A DNA stretch of 64,000 nucleotides from Clavulina sp. PMI_390 (taxonomy: Eukaryota > Basidiomycota > Agaricomycetes > Cantharellales > Hydnaceae): NCBI GenBank assembly GCA_015039315.1, contig WIDE01000019.1, positions 136,143 through 200,142 of the forward strand. The letters run 5' to 3'. The notes beneath the pieces are model-generated. The model saw only the letters and a program-made list of their open reading frames with translations, had not been told where the DNA came from and did not search any database. This document shows, piece after piece, positions 22,606-37,970 of the stretch. Position 1 is the stretch's first letter. The number at the start of each line of letters is the position of its first letter. The translations under genes were made by a program, and so were the position numbers.

Positions 22606-25084
22606 ATGCCCGGCCTGCACCGCTCGTCTTCAGGCACTTCCGATAGCGATTCTGCATCATCGAGCAGTGCAGAGGTCTTTGAAAGTGCTACTTCCAATGA
22701 GTCCCGTGGACGCCGGAAAGCTCGAGATCCACGTCAACGCATACGTTCACCAGACGCCGACAACCACTCCAAAGCAGCCACAATCAAGTCGTGCGTATTC
22801 GCCACTCTGGCTTACACGCGCTGGAAGGCGTCCTGTGTACTGATACCGAGGCTCACTTTACAGGGGTTACCATACCTTCACCGCTTTTGGCAAGGACTTT
22901 TGCATTGAGAAACGATGGAAGTATCTGCGAGAACTAGGATCAGGTGCATATGGCAATGTCATGTGAGTGCTCTAGCCGCTTATGCTCCTCATAAGGGATG
23001 CTAACATTCCACGTTAATAGATCCGTACAGGATGAGATCACAGGCGAAATCCTCGCCGTCAAGATGATCACAAGGGTGCTTGATAAGACACAACTCTCGA
23101 AGAGAGCCCTTAGAGAAATCACTCTACTAAGGCACTTCAATAATCACGAAAATGTGCGCCAAGTAACTCTATATTGGAACGGTCTAGCTTATCTTGGGAT
23201 ATCGGATAGATTATTGGTCTAATTGACATGGACGTGTCAGGCCCAAACTTCAACGAGATGTGAGTCTGCAGAGGCCGAGCCTGTGGTTCTCCAGTACTTA
23301 TAATGGTTCTTTCTCGTCAGATATTTATTCATGGAGCCCATGGAAGGTGCGACTACCCTGCTTTCATCCCATTCGCTGCTGCCTGACCTTTCTCCTAGCC
23401 GATCTATACCAGATAATACGCAGTGGCCAACCCCTTACGAATGCGCACTATCAATTTTTTATGTTTCAACTCCTCAGAGGTCTCAAGTACATCCACGCCT
23501 CTGATGTCATCCACCGTGATCTCAAACCTGGTAATTGTGAGTGACTGTCAAATAGTCCCAAGTCACATTATTGATATGGATGACTTCCGTCTCTAGTGCT
23601 TGTGAATTCAGATTGCGAGCTGAAGATCTGTGATATGGGACTAAGTCGGGGTTATAATGCCAAAGCTCGAGAGGACGAACCGTTCAACATGACCGAATAT
23701 GTCATGACACGATGGTATCGAGGTATGCAAATCACCCCAGGGACTCTTCCCCAAAGTACTAAATCAACCTTTCTTAGCCCCCGAGATTATGCTGTCGTTC
23801 AAGCGATATGACAAAGCTAGTGAGTCAGTGATTTCTAAGGCAAAATGGCGCACTGAGACTTGTTGCCAGTTGACATGTGGTCTGTTGGCTGCATATTTGC
23901 GGAGCTGCTTGGAGGAAAACCGATATTCAAAGGGAAGGAGTAAGTGCTTCACTGGCCGGCTCGATGCTTCCCTGCTCACTATGAATTATAGTTACGTAGA
24001 CCAGCTGAACTTGATCTTGCAAGTATTGGGAACTCCCTCAGAGGAAACTATGGATAGAATAGGAAGTCCCAAGGTATACGCATCCCATGGCTTTACTCTT
24101 GCGCTCGAGAATCTCATGCCGTGTTCTCTCGAAGGCCAAGGCTTATATACGTTCATTCGACGCGAAAGAAGCAACCCCTTGGGAAACAATCTTCCCCGAT
24201 GCGAATGACGAAGGTACACCAACTTGAACTGTGATTGCGAACTGTTGCTAACGTTTTGAGCGTTAGCCCTCGACCTTCTGAGCAAGCTCCTCACATTCAA
24301 CCCTCAGGATCGCCTGACATGTGAGGAAGCCCTACAGCATCCCTGGCTCGCGCCATTTCACAATCTAGAGGAGCTCATCGACCCACCACCTATATTCAAC
24401 AAGTGGCAATTTGTTGAGGAACTCGACACAACCGAACAGTTCCGTGAAGCGCTGTACAAGGAGGTGATGGAGTTCCGGGACGAAGTCCGAAGTATAGGTC
24501 AAGAAGCATCCCCAAATGCGTCTGAATACGAAGATGCTCTTGATGGATCCAACCACGACACTACCACACCTCAAGCTGCAGACACGTTACCCACCCCTCC
24601 TCCAAGCTCGTCACCAAACGCTGCCATGGGACCTATACCCTTCCCCACATCTGAGGCTGATGATGAGGGGGAAGAGGATGTTCCAGGGGAGATCCCAGCC
24701 CCTTCCGCTATCTCACGATTCTCCAAGGATCCTTATCGGACGTACAGCACCATTCGCCGGACAAGCATGTTCTCTCTTGCTGACCGTAGCGCACCTCCCA
24801 CTGTACTGCCAGAAGACGACGTCGTAGAGGTTCCATTTGGGTATCGGTCTAGGATCCAATCCAGTGATACGCTGGGCGGCGGTGGTGCTCCACCTCGATT
24901 TATTCGGCAACTTTCCACAGTCTCACTCAGTGGGGTTGCAGATGCTCATCGCGCGAATGGCATAGTGGCCGCTGCGGGTGATCCTGCCAAGTCCTTGCGA
25001 CCTGTAGCAGATGCCCCAGCGAGCGAACTTCCCAGTGAGTGGGGACGGAAGAGTGCGGGAAGCCTTGGCTCTGGTAGTACTTGA
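22606..25084 (+). CDS. SLT2: MAP kinase, Slt2/Mpk1 type (cell-wall integrity pathway)
   Basis: After a ~60-residue Ser-rich N-terminus comes the Slt2-type start [20 protein letters not shown], the glycine loop LGSGAYGNV, the lysine strand AVKMI, the catalytic loop [16 protein letters not shown], the metal-binding DMG (in place of the usual DFG), and the activation loop with the TEY dual-phosphorylation motif in [14 protein letters not shown]. Further blocks are [20 protein letters not shown] and [20 protein letters not shown]. The ~200 C-terminal residues are Pro/Ser-rich with acidic stretches. DMG is a change from DFG that MAPKs rarely show; the other catalytic residues are present. In fungi this kinase lies below Pkc1-Bck1-Mkk and responds to wall stress. 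About ten short introns interrupt it; the junction inside WYRAPE is supported by consensus sites. Confidence 0.9.
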
Positions 25085-25267
25085 GCTCTGGGATGAGCAA
25101 CGTTGGAAACACGCAGCTGGACGGTACTATAGATTTGAATAGAGCACACCTCATGTAGACAACGCATTTGTACATTAAATTCTATTGCCGGCATACTATA
25201 TCACTTACCTGCCTTCATCCACGGGAGAGCCGGCAACTTCCGCACTGCGAACGCCCGTTCACCCGAC

Positions 25268-27578
<2,311 letters not shown>

Positions 27579-27742
27579 TACCATTAGTTTCTTATTTACT
27601 CCATGCAAGTGCTCATATTGGTGTATACCGAACCGGCTTGCGTTGCTCTTGGTACGATTCATCATAATTTTGCCTTTGAATAAATGTTTTTGTGGAAAGT
27701 TGGGGAGAATAAGATTATGCCGAATAAGTTATGCTATCTACA

Positions 27743-29708
27743 TCATTCGACCCTTCCCCGTTTACTGGGGCGGGCATCTAGACTGGAGCTCTCGGAAGAG
27801 CTTTTATTTGAATCGACATTCCAATTCTCACTTGCCGCGCCAGGCTGTCTTGTCCCTCCTTGCTTGGGATCCCCGATTATAGCAGCCATGGCAGTCTCAT
27901 ACAATGATGTATTGAGCTCCTTCGCTCGCGAGAGTTGGGATTTGAGCAAAGCAAGTTCCCGTTCCAGTTCGTTGATACGAGCCGACGCTTGAGGCCCTGC
28001 TGGCATGGCAGTAGACGATGACGGTCCTGATAAAACCGCGGAGGTGGACATGGCAGGGTTGGTAAAAAATCGGTAGTCGTCAAGGAACGAATCTTGGGAT
28101 GGGCCCCCAGCAACGGCCAACCAAGACTAAAGCAAGGCGATAAATATTAAGATCCAATGAGCTGTAATAAGCGGAAGTAGTCACAAACTTTAGCTGTTGG
28201 CGGTAAGAGAAGTGAAACCTCGTGGGCTTCCCTGGCTTTGGGGTCTCTTATCCTCTGGAATTCCTTTACTGTCCGTATTGGTATTGAGTTGCTATCGTTC
28301 TTTGCGGCCCCAATGATCGCGTGCCCCATCAAGTCTTGTGGCTTGATCATCATTTGTAACGAGTGGACGGAAAAGCCCTTCTGACAGTCAATGGTCTTGG
28401 TACGCTGGTGTGACTTGATGTCGAAGAATATGATGTGGCCCGTAGTTGTGCCCAGAACGAGAAGGGACGATGTGAGAGATATAGTCATGCAGGTGATGGG
28501 ATCCCTAGAGAGAACAAAGTGTTTTATAAGGCCAGCTATGGATTCGATTGCGTAGAGAGAGGCTCACCCAACGGAAAGCAGCCGTTTCTTCTGGGCGTCC
28601 TCCTCCAGTCCAATTAACTCGGCGCTACCTTGCCCGCCACCACCGACGGCTTCCATTGCTGGCCCTCGCTCAGATGTTTGTTCTGTGCGGCGACGATAGA
28701 GATTGACTTGGTGTACATCACCGTCTCGCGATGCGGCGAAGAAGACTCGTTCAGTCATATCCATCGCAAGGGTGGTGATAGGGTGGGGGAATTGAAATGT
28801 TGAAAGCAGCGATCTCGAGGCAAGATCGATAATCTATAAAACCAGGACAATTAATAATAACCTAATGGCAACAGCAACAGTACCCAAGATCGAGTGAAGA
28901 TTATGACCTTGCATGAATTATCCAGCGAGGATGTAAGGATCCGGCATCGTGGAAATGTACCAACCCCACACACGATATCCGTGATGGGAAGCGTGTGGTC
29001 AGTCAGCGTGTAGAAAGCGTTTGGGATGTCGGATGACAACGAGGAGTCCAGTAGACTAAGGAAGTAATTAGCAGGCAATCATGGGGCAATGCCCAGAACA
29101 AAGGCAGAGCTCACCTGGCGATCGCCCATACAGAGACAGTGGAGTCATCGCTACCAGTTGCGAGGGCCCCACCATCTGGGGTAAACTTCATGACGGCAAT
29201 GCGTCGATAATGCGCTTCCCAAGAGTTGAACATAATTCCTGAAGCTACCTGCTCGAGGCAATCATGGTGATGAGGCGTCCAGGTAGCAAGGGAGCGACCT
29301 TACCTCCCAGAGATAAATTCTCCCATTTTGAGTCCCACCTGCAAGGTATTGTCCATTGGAATCAACAGCTATGCAGGTTAATTTTTCGGGAAGGATGATC
29401 TTCATGTGCAGTTGGTCCTAAGGAGAACGTTATCTCTCTAGGTCAATGACCCATGAATTCTTCCCAAATACCTTCTGATAGCTGTATACATTCAGTAGCC
29501 CCTTGTCGATCTGCGCAGAAAAGACGAGGCCACCTTGGCCACCCCGTGTGTCTACGGCTTGTGTAGCATGTGGTGCAGAAAATGTTTGCTTGAGTGTCAG
29601 AAGTGATGATGCAGTGTTTATATCGTATAAAATAGCAGTTCCGGACCCCTGTCCAGACGTGGAAGGCCCAGCTGTGCACAACAGGACTTCAGAATGATTT
29701 CTCTGCAT
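27743..29708 (-). CDS. IPI3: Pre-rRNA-processing WD40 protein IPI3 (WDR18-like)
   Basis: The N-terminus has LLCTAGPSTSGQGSGTAILY, then WD-type repeats: LTCIAVDSNGQYLAGGTQNG, WEAHYRRIAVMKFTPDGGAL, ATGSDDSTVSVWAI, LTDHTLPITDIVCGVG, RILTSSLDNSC, AMDMTERVFFAASRDGDVHQ and LLVLGTTTGHIIFFD. The C-terminus carries a predicted coiled coil (ARINELERELALLKSQLSRA) and a basic end, KRGRVE. Order and length fit IPI3/WDR18, a member of the Rix1 complex that acts with Rea1 in late pre-60S assembly and ITS2 processing in the nucleus. The ATG at 29708 is 85 bases from the oppositely directed start of the Ste50-like gene. Confidence 0.85.
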
Positions 29709-29793
29709 TTACGAGCCGATTATTTGTGCGAGCCAAAGTCTGCCAAACAACCACATCAACTCGCCTGTGCCCTCGCCGACGTCCATATCTGCC

Positions 29794-32471
29794 ATGGCGA
29801 GCCCAGAAGAGCCACTCAGTGGTATGACTCTGAACGAATGGGACGAAGACAGGGTGAACGAGTGGCTGTCCTCCAAGGGGTATTCGCAGTATCACCAGCA
29901 AATTCTCGGTGCGCGCACCCAGCACATACCACCATGCTCGGAGAACCACAATAGTCCTGATCTGTCTACCTTCTCTAGAGAACGGGATATCTGGTGATAT
30001 GCTTTCCCTGCTTGACCATGAGAGCTTGAGGGAAGTCGGTGTTCACTCCGTTGGTCATCGGTTGCACATCCTCCGTGAGGTCTACCAACTCAAGGTGGCC
30101 CAGGGGATCCCTATCGAACCCGAGCATTATGTCCCGCCTTGTAAGCCTCCTTCTCTATATCTGTGTGGCCTGTATGGTAGCTGAGCCTTTCGTAGCTGAA
30201 GCAACTGAGAACTCACGGCAGGACGGCGTCACCCTCGACCGATTGCACCAGCTCGTTCAGGAACTCGGTAAGTCCCCGGCTCACCCAAAAGACAGCGCAT
30301 AGGACTTACTCGGGAGGCTTCAGGCGAAAGGACAAAGCTCCTTGAGCAAGAAAATCGACGACTCGCCGAGAATCTCAGTCTTCTTATCGACAACATGCCT
30401 CCTTCCAAATCCCAGGACGTAAGTTGTGGTTCATGCCACTGCTGGAGACTCGCAATGGCTAACAAATACCACAGCAGGACGCTGAAGCGACGCTAAAACA
30501 CCAGCCATCGTTCAATGTCCTCAACGGGAACAACATGCCGCATACGCCAGGTGTAAAACATCATCGGCTCACCGACGCAACAATGGTTGAATCCCCACAA
30601 ACATCCCCGGCGAGACCTGAGCATGACGTCTCCTCCTCTGTGAGCAAGATACTCTCCTCGTGTGATCGCTCGTGTGACTTCCTCACCTTCATCTCGTATA
30701 GAACTACCTCTCCAAATCCTTACACAAACCTCCAAGCACCCCTCAGGCCGACTCCGTCCGAACCCCCCTCCATCGATCCCACTCCCACTCATACCTCAAC
30801 CAAACTCAGCCTTCGACTCCTGGACCCTATAATTCGAAACTTCCGAAAGAAGCACCGCCATCATCCGCAAGTAGTTCCGTTGACAACCAACTCAAGAGTT
30901 TCAAAGTCAGCATCGAAGATCCATGCTGGAAGGTGCTGCCCGCTGCCTTGAAGAAGTACAAGATTAACGACGACTGGCGAAAATATGTTATGTTTATCTG
31001 CCACGGAAGCACAGGTCCGTTGCTTTTCTTTGGGTCTGACTGTCGTCGATCGCTGCCCATCGCTAATCGTCGGTTCTAGAACGTTGTTTGAGTTATGACG
31101 AAAAGCCTCTGCTGCTTTTCCAGCGACTCAAAGAGAGCAACAAAAACCCAGTCTTCATGTTGAGGCATATCAAGGACATCCGTTCGCCAATTGCGGTTGC
31201 CCAACAAAAACAAACACAACGGCAATTGACTCCAACTACCGCAAGCTCACGAGGCACAGGCACAACACCTCCGGTAAATGGTGCCTCGACATCAAATTCT
31301 GCTTATTCCCGCAATACCCGCTTGCATCAACCAGCCATCCTCCACCCAATATCAGCTCAAGCACAAGCCAATACTGCTGCAGCAGCTGACTACCAAGAGG
31401 AACCATCGCCACATCCGAATATCAGCGAAAGTCTTGCTTCTGCAAGGTCGATGCCAACCAGCTATGCTATTGCGATATACCCATACACGGCAGAGCAGGA
31501 TGACGAATTTGATGTCGCGGTGTAAGTGATGGTCTTGTGATATCAATCCATAATCAATGCTGACTGATAGCCCATCGGCCGTTGTTTCATAATTTATAAT
31601 GCGTCCTCAATACGCTGACGCTGCATTCACAGAGATGATACCTTCATCATCCGATCGCGAGAAAAGGGTTGGTGGATCGTACAACGCGACGTCGCAGGCA
31701 CGGGCATTCCGTCGACCGCCCTTGAAGATGCTCCAAAGTGGATTCCCGCTGGTTGCCTTCTCGAGACATCCATTCCGCCATCCCAGGCGATGCAAGAGAC
31801 TCGATCAATAACGGGTCTAACCTCTCCACCTACAAACGCCCCTGAAGGAGTGAAGAAGCCGATTTTACCCGGACACATCATCTCCACAAGCTTCCCAGGC
31901 ATAACGCTCATGGGGTACGGTGATAAGGGGGACCACGAGCTGACCCTTGTGCGTGGAGATATCGTTAGGGTATTCAAGCGATACAACCACTGGTCCTACG
32001 TATGTCCCTTTCCTCCTGCTGTCCAACTGACTCGTCCCCTGACCTTTCATTTCCGTGGAAATACAGGCGATAAAGCAAGAAACTGGTGAACGGGGATGGG
32101 TCCCATCATGGTATGTTGGAAAATACAGTGAGAAGAGCGCGACCCCACCTGTGCTAGTCCCGCCAACACCAACATCAGGGAGCATCTCGGCGTCTCCATC
32201 TGCCACCTCAGCTGCCAGCAGCTCCCTCCCCACATTAACTCCTGCCACGAGTCTATCAGCTACAAGTGGACTCCCGCAAAGTGCAATCCTCACGCCATCG
32301 GGCGATCCATCAGAGGGGATGGCCTTCCCAGCCGTTAATGGGCTCGCCGCTGTTATGGGAGCAGGGGTGGTGAACGGCTCACCAATGAGTCAGGCGTTCC
32401 CAACGTCAAACTCTACCACTGTTGGGGTCGGCGTGGGAGGCTACGGAAGAAACCCTATGCCTCTAATATAA
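29794..32471 (+). CDS. Ste50/Ubc2-type MAPK-cascade adaptor (SAM, RA, two SH3 domains)
   Basis: Domains in order: an N-terminal SAM domain (WDEDRVNEWLSSKGYSQYHQ, ENGISGDMLSLLDHESLREV); a short coiled coil (LDRLHQLVQELGERTKLLEQ); a Pro/Ser-rich linker; a Ras-association domain (FKVSIEDPCWKVLPAALKKY, NDDWRKYVMFICHGSTERCL); then two SH3 domains, IAIYPYTAEQDDEFDVAVGD with GWWIVQRD and, later, HELTLVRGDIVRVFKR with GWVPSWYVGKY. Ascomycete Ste50 lacks SH3 domains, whereas basidiomycete Ubc2 has this SAM-RA-SH3-SH3 layout and links Ras to the Ste11-type MAPKKK in mating and virulence. The start is ATG 29794 because the frame upstream begins without ATG. The gene is divergent from IPI3. Confidence 0.88.
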
Positions 32472-33271
32472 AGTGGGCCGCTTAGCGTACGCTCCCTATT
32501 GATTCAACTCCAGCCCCTATCCTTCGATCACTACATCGTCACCATTTCTACATCTGCCCCCCGTATTTTCCCCTTGCCCAACTTCCGCTCACAACCATCT
32601 CGGCTCGAAATGTTTGATCTACCCCTCACCGCATTTGTCACTCTGCGATCTTTGCTCTCGTGTTTTCTACCATCACATTCACTCTCTTAACGATGCTTTC
32701 GATGATCAGCAATCTCATCCTATTCATACATAGTCACTCCTTTCCTTCTCTCTCTCTCTCTTCTCTTCTCGTTTTCCTTCTAGTACTGGGCTCTCTTGGA
32801 TGTACTATATCTAATCTCAGCTACTCACTGGCATCAACAATGGATCTCCCGAACTCAGGGCTTTCTAGGATAATTGAACCCGTTAATCACCTCACGTGCG
32901 AAGAGAACGAGTTCTAAACAAATATTCGGGCTTCTGCTCGGTTCCGTCAGCCAGGAAGATTCAATGCATCCTGGAGAGTTTGCCACAGAGTGCTTAGCGC
33001 CTCTACCAATCCACCAATCATAGACCTGACGTGGTACCGAGGTCGAGAGCTCCTGGATTGTCACAGCTCAAGTTAGGAGAGAAGGGGGTGAAGAAATGGA
33101 ATTCTAGGAGAAGGTGAAGAAAGCATGCTTTGAAAGTACAACAGGTCAGTCAGTCCACTTCGTGATCTAGCCTTGCAGCTAGCAATAAAATACAAATCAT
33201 CGTCAGCACGCATAAGTACGATGTACTGCTGCTTTGGGTCCGTGAAACATCCGCGCTCCAACGAGCCGACG
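32472..33271. other. Convergent intergenic region with a CT-rich simple repeat
   Basis: This lies between the stop of the Ste50/Ubc2 gene (+) and the stop of the DUF2408 gene (-). It is strongly pyrimidine-rich on the plus strand, with a CT microsatellite at about 32740-32770. No gene is recognised; both 3' untranslated regions are expected here. Confidence 0.4.
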
Positions 33272-34921
33272 TTATTCCTTTTCCTCCCCTGGTGCTGTCC
33301 CTGTGCTCGTTACTGAAACGGCAGTCGCTGCCTCATCCGGGTCGTCATCAATCTCATCGTCCTCCAGCTCGTACTCGTAGTCCAAATCGTCGTCGTTCTC
33401 ATTCTCGATCATGGCTTCCTTGAGCTGGAAGAAGTAAAACGAAAGGTAATGCATAATCCACACATCAGCCAAACCGCAATAGGGGACAGTATGTTAAGTG
33501 AGCTAGAACGCACCATCTCGATCAACTCGTGGCACTCGTTCAAGTGGGCCATCACGATCCCTTGCCCTTCTGGGATGGACCCGTCAGTGGCGTGGAATTT
33601 TCCGTCTTTGCGAAGAGATTCGATCTGGTGCAGGGCGAGTTGATACTATAAAGCATGGAGGCACCATTAGTGACCAGGCAATAATGACCGAGATCCTGAC
33701 GTGAAAACCTACAGGATAAAGATCGCGGGGGCTAAATGGACCGCCGTACTTGAGCACTTCATTCAAGCATTGCTTGACAGTCTGAAGCTTGTTTGCCTAA
33801 TTGTGACGATAGAGGTTAAGTGTTTGCGCTGCATCGTCAGCCACCAAACGAGAACACTTACAATGGGCATGAGCTCTTCGCTTACAGGCTCGCTACTTGA
33901 TAGGAGCTTAAAGATGATACCGTAACACCGCCGTAGGAGGAACAGTAGCACCTAAAGAAGCACAAGATGTTAATAAGAGTTTCAGGCCAAAGTAGCTTGA
34001 CTGGCGACGAGATGTGACGAGAACGAGATGATAGGCAAGGAGAAGAGGAGAAAACTTACATACTGGCCCCCTGGCTTGTTCCCATCGGTGTCGACAAATT
34101 TACCGTCCACTCTCAGTTTATCAATCTCCTTCAAGCTCTGGCTATAGTTATATAGATCTGTCTCCCGCAAAGTCCACCTGTGCGTCATCATCAAGCTCTC
34201 CAGCTGTGTTCGTGTCTCCGATAACCGGTCGTAGATTGGCTTGAGAGAGCCCGCAATACTATCCTCCCCTGAGCGCGCTTTGATCTCTTGGGCAATATCA
34301 AAGCACTCTTCTAATAGAGAAGTACAGATCGCTTGAGATTGAGGGACAGCGGACCCGCCTGAGCCGAGGAATTTCCCATCAACACGCTTGCTGTCGATTA
34401 AAGGAAAGAAAAGAGACCCAAGTGAGGTGGAGACCGACGATATACGAATTGCGAGTAATACTAACGCATCGATTTTCCTCAGCTCCTCTAACAGCGCTTT
34501 AAGTTCTGTTTTGGCTGGCTTGGGCTTGGTGCCTAGCATGACAAGCTGCCGCCGCAGATGGACAAGCCTCTGATGGATCGGGACAAGTTCCTCCGCCAAT
34601 TCCGAAAGCGCCTCATGCATCGAATCGACGATCTTCTCTATTTGGGTTTATAATAGCCAAGGTGAGAAGGACATTCAGTTGTGCCGCAAGGCCAAGCGTA
34701 CAGGAAATGCACGTACCACACACATTCAACTTGTACTCGAGTAATCTTGAGATGGCCTCGGGGTGTTTCCCACTTGCCGTGTCCTCGCGGATGAGGGTAC
34801 GTAGTTGGTCAATGCGGGCCGAGAAGGACCGCAGGTCCGGTTCGCTGAACACATTGGACTCGTTCATATGATCGAGCAATTGCTGCAGGACACAGACCCG
34901 GGAGTCAGATGGTAAACGCAT
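33272..34921 (-). CDS. DUF2408 / UPF0662 family protein
   Basis: A mostly helical protein with internal repetition of a block ending in VDGKF or DGKF: KRVDGKFLGSGGSAVPQSQA, EIDKLRVDGKFVDTDGNKPG and IESLRKDGKFHATDGSIPEG. Each is followed by a helix. The N-terminus has LRSFSARIDQLRTLIREDTA; the C-terminus is an acidic tail (YEYELEDDEIDDDPDEAATA). This matches my memory of the fungal DUF2408/UPF0662 family, for which I know no biochemical function. The ATG at 34921 is chosen; a second in-frame ATG at 34867 (MNESN) is possible. The gene converges on the Ste50-like gene. Confidence 0.7.
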
Positions 34922-36708
34922 GTGGCGGCGAGTGCACGGTACGAGTCGGTCGGATAGATTATGGGATATGGGAAGTTAGGAGGGGGTGGGATTAGGTGGA
35001 AGTGCGGAGGAAAGAAAAAGAGAGGAATAAAAGGAAAGTCGACGGATGGAAGGGAGATAGGACGCCGGCGTGCGACGCATGCAGCGCAGAGAGGTTGGCG
35101 ATCCAGATGAGGGACGTAGAGAAAATCGGCCGAATGACACGATAGCAGCGACAGAGGCGCAAAGGGCATTCATTAAGAAGTGTCGGTGTACGGCGTTGCG
35201 GGATCACGGGACGCAAGGGGCGGCGTGGATAGAGGTGGTGGAGGTCAGGTGCCCAATGTGCGTACAATGGGCATGAGTGAGTCAGGGTGAGCATTCCAAG
35301 CCACCAACGGATGGGGAGATCGCGCCAAAAGGCCAAATGAGGAAGTAACAGGAAGAGAGAAGGAAAACCAACGACCGCGTCCACGGCACCATGGGGGCAG
35401 AAGAGAGCAAGGTTATTGACCATCAGTGAGAAATAGCTCAAGCCTGGCTGGTGGTGGGAGAACTCACCCGAATGGATGCGATTTGACTATATGTCGCCGG
35501 TGCCTCTCGACCCTTGCCTATTCTCAGGAAAAACAGAGAGAGCAGGCTAAAAACGTCCGCGAGCATGGTATCCACACGATTAGTTGCGCGGTTAAACGGG
35601 TCGTCATCCCTGACCTCGTTCAGCTTCTCGACTGATGCGGTTCAAGGTTGCACCAGGGCAAGGGAGCGATGGTGGGCGCAACAAAAGGGGGGCGACACAG
35701 TTCAAAAAAATAGGCATGAAAAGAAGATGCGGTGGTTTTCCGACGCAAGTCCCGGTTAAGGAAGGTGAAAATATACGAGCGTTACTCTGCATCAGCAGAT
35801 TACTTGGCGTCTGAAAGGCCATGCATACGAACCTTGTTTAACCACAGCCTGGTAAAGATGGAGGACATCGTTCGCTTTGATGAACCCTTCGCGATAATTC
35901 TTGAGAGCGGTGAGACGATTCCGGATGCTGGTGACCGCGATCGCGTCATGGATTCAGAGCGTATGTCAGCCAACAGAGAGGACGAAATCAAAGGACAAGC
36001 GTTTAAGAGAAGAGAATGTCAGCAAGTCTGAAAAGGTGGCATCGAAAGAACAAAGAGACGCACTTGATGAGTTTCTCCAAGATGCCAGCTTCTTCCGGCG
36101 GCAACTGTGTCGTCATCTTGGCTTACGGGATCCCGATGCGCCGAATAGAGGATAGAGTAGATATAACGCCCTATGGTAAGGTAGGGGCGTATGCTAGGTA
36201 CCCGATGTGGGGAAATGAAGTCAGGACAGTGTGCCGAACTTGGAACAGCCAAATGACGCGGATCGGCTCGGAGCTGCCGCCAATGGTGGTGTTGGGCCAG
36301 ATCGGGCAGTGAAGAAGGATCTGATCAGATGGAGGGCAAGATAGAAGGTGTATGCAGGTTCGTTCTTACCTGTATTTGTGATCGGGATACAAAGTCTCCT
36401 CAAGTTATGCACAAGAGGGGTGGTCAGGGTCCAGCTGGGCCACAAAATTTATTACCCGCCCTAATCAAGCTGTATAGTGATACAGTTGGTTATCATGCCC
36501 GAGTATGCTCCCGCCGTGAAGACGCTTACCGAATAAAGGGTTCCCGGTATGCTAGCCCAGTGGGGGTTAGGACCAGAATTGGGTGCAAGGGTGCCCAGAG
36601 TATGTGCACGTTTGGCGATGTTTGCCCGCGTCTGCCTCGACCCCAACCTCACCGCCCGCCTCCTGTGTTTGTTGACCCCCATCCATCGACCCATCACCAC
36701 CGCTAACC
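34922..36708. other. Gene-poor region between DUF2408 gene and tropomyosin
   Basis: About 1.8 kb between two divergent genes. Open frames on both strands are short, low in complexity (Arg/Ser/Pro-rich) and lack domains; none could be joined into a supported gene. The last 60 bases before the tropomyosin ATG are very C-rich, typical of a strong fungal promoter leader. Promoters of both flanking genes are expected here. Confidence 0.35.
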
Positions 36709-37566
36709 ATGGACAAAATCAAGATTGTGAGTTATCCACCCCAGCGCGCCCAGCAATTCCCCATCCATCGTCTCTGATCATCTGCATCGCCGTCCATCGC
36801 TCATCAACCCCCGCGAAACCTCCTAATCCGAAACGGGTGGATGTGCGGCCATCAACCAGAAACTCGAGTCGCTGCGCGCGGAAGTAGAGCTTGCAACAGA
36901 ACGCGCCGAGAAGGCAGAAGCTCATGTCAAACAACTCGAGCAGCAGCTCCTGCAACGCGACCAGGACATCACGTCGCTGACGCACAAGCTTGGTGTCGCA
37001 GAGGGCCAGCTCGAGGTTGCTGAGAACAAGCTCGCCGACGCCAAGCACCGTGGCGATGAGAACGACTCGTCGAGATCAACTGCTGAGAACCTGACGAGGA
37101 AGATCGCGGTGCTCGAGGAGGAGCTAGATGCGGCAGAGAAGAACTTGAAGGAGACCGTCGAGAAGTACGTTTTCTCTCTTGATTTTCTTCCTTTGCCATT
37201 CACTTTTTGGCAAGTTTCGGGCGCGCGTTCCATGGGAGCTCCAGGCCGAACCCTGCGCGCCCTTCGCCCCGGCCTGTTTGACGTCGCATATATTGCATAT
37301 AGTCGGCTGACGATCATCACTCCCCTTCATTGACAGGCTGAGACAGGTAGACATCAAGGCAGAGCACTACGAGCGCCAGGTAGTAAGGGCAGAGCAGGAG
37401 CGCGACGCCAATGAGAAGAAATACGAGGTTCGCATCCTTATCCGCTTCACACGTCAATCGGTCTGGACCCTGACTCTCTCTCTCCCTCGAACAGGAAACC
37501 TTGGTAAAATATCAACAGACCAAGGCAGATCTCGACAAGCTCGTCATCGACATGGAGAGCATCTAA
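36709..37566 (+). CDS. Tropomyosin (actin-cable stabilising coiled coil)
   Basis: Exon 1 encodes MDKIKI and is followed after an intron by KLESLRAEVELATERAEKAE. The whole protein is an uninterrupted coiled coil with heptads (VKQLEQQLLQRDQDITSLTH, KIAVLEEELDAAEKNLKETV, DIKAEHYERQVVRAEQERDA), ending YQQTKADLDKLVIDMESI. About 160 residues is the usual length of fungal tropomyosins such as fission yeast Cdc8. It binds along actin filaments in cables and the cytokinetic ring. The tiny first exon and the short introns between coiled-coil exons are typical. Confidence 0.92.
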
Positions 37567-37970
37567 AGCCTGTATGCTACACTACATACTCGCCACACTT
37601 TGTTTATCATGTCATGTCATCGACACGCTATTCTCACATCTGCACCCTATGGATTCCTTGTTTTGCTCCATCATGTCGTTTCGATTGGCTCTTATCCTTC
37701 GTCCGTTTTCCCCCTAATTCCGTCGATACGAACTCTTCTGAATCTACTGTTCCGATTCGACTCCGATCTCTCTCTGATCATGTGCATTTTAAGCGCAGTG
37801 ACGAGCGTGATGTGTGGTTATACATATGTCTTGCGTGAGTAACAACATTTGGCAGTCAGGCATACAGTACAGTACAGGCAGGCAGGTAGGCAAGGAGAAA
37901 TCGTAAAATGAATCGATATTGAATGAAACAACGACGGCCATATTACAGAGAGATTTGTGGAATCGTTTGT
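37567..37970. other. Convergent intergenic region between tropomyosin and MsrB
   Basis: Both flanking genes end here. Open frames are short and no domain is seen. A short cag/gca-rich stretch occurs near 37855-37890. Confidence 0.35.
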
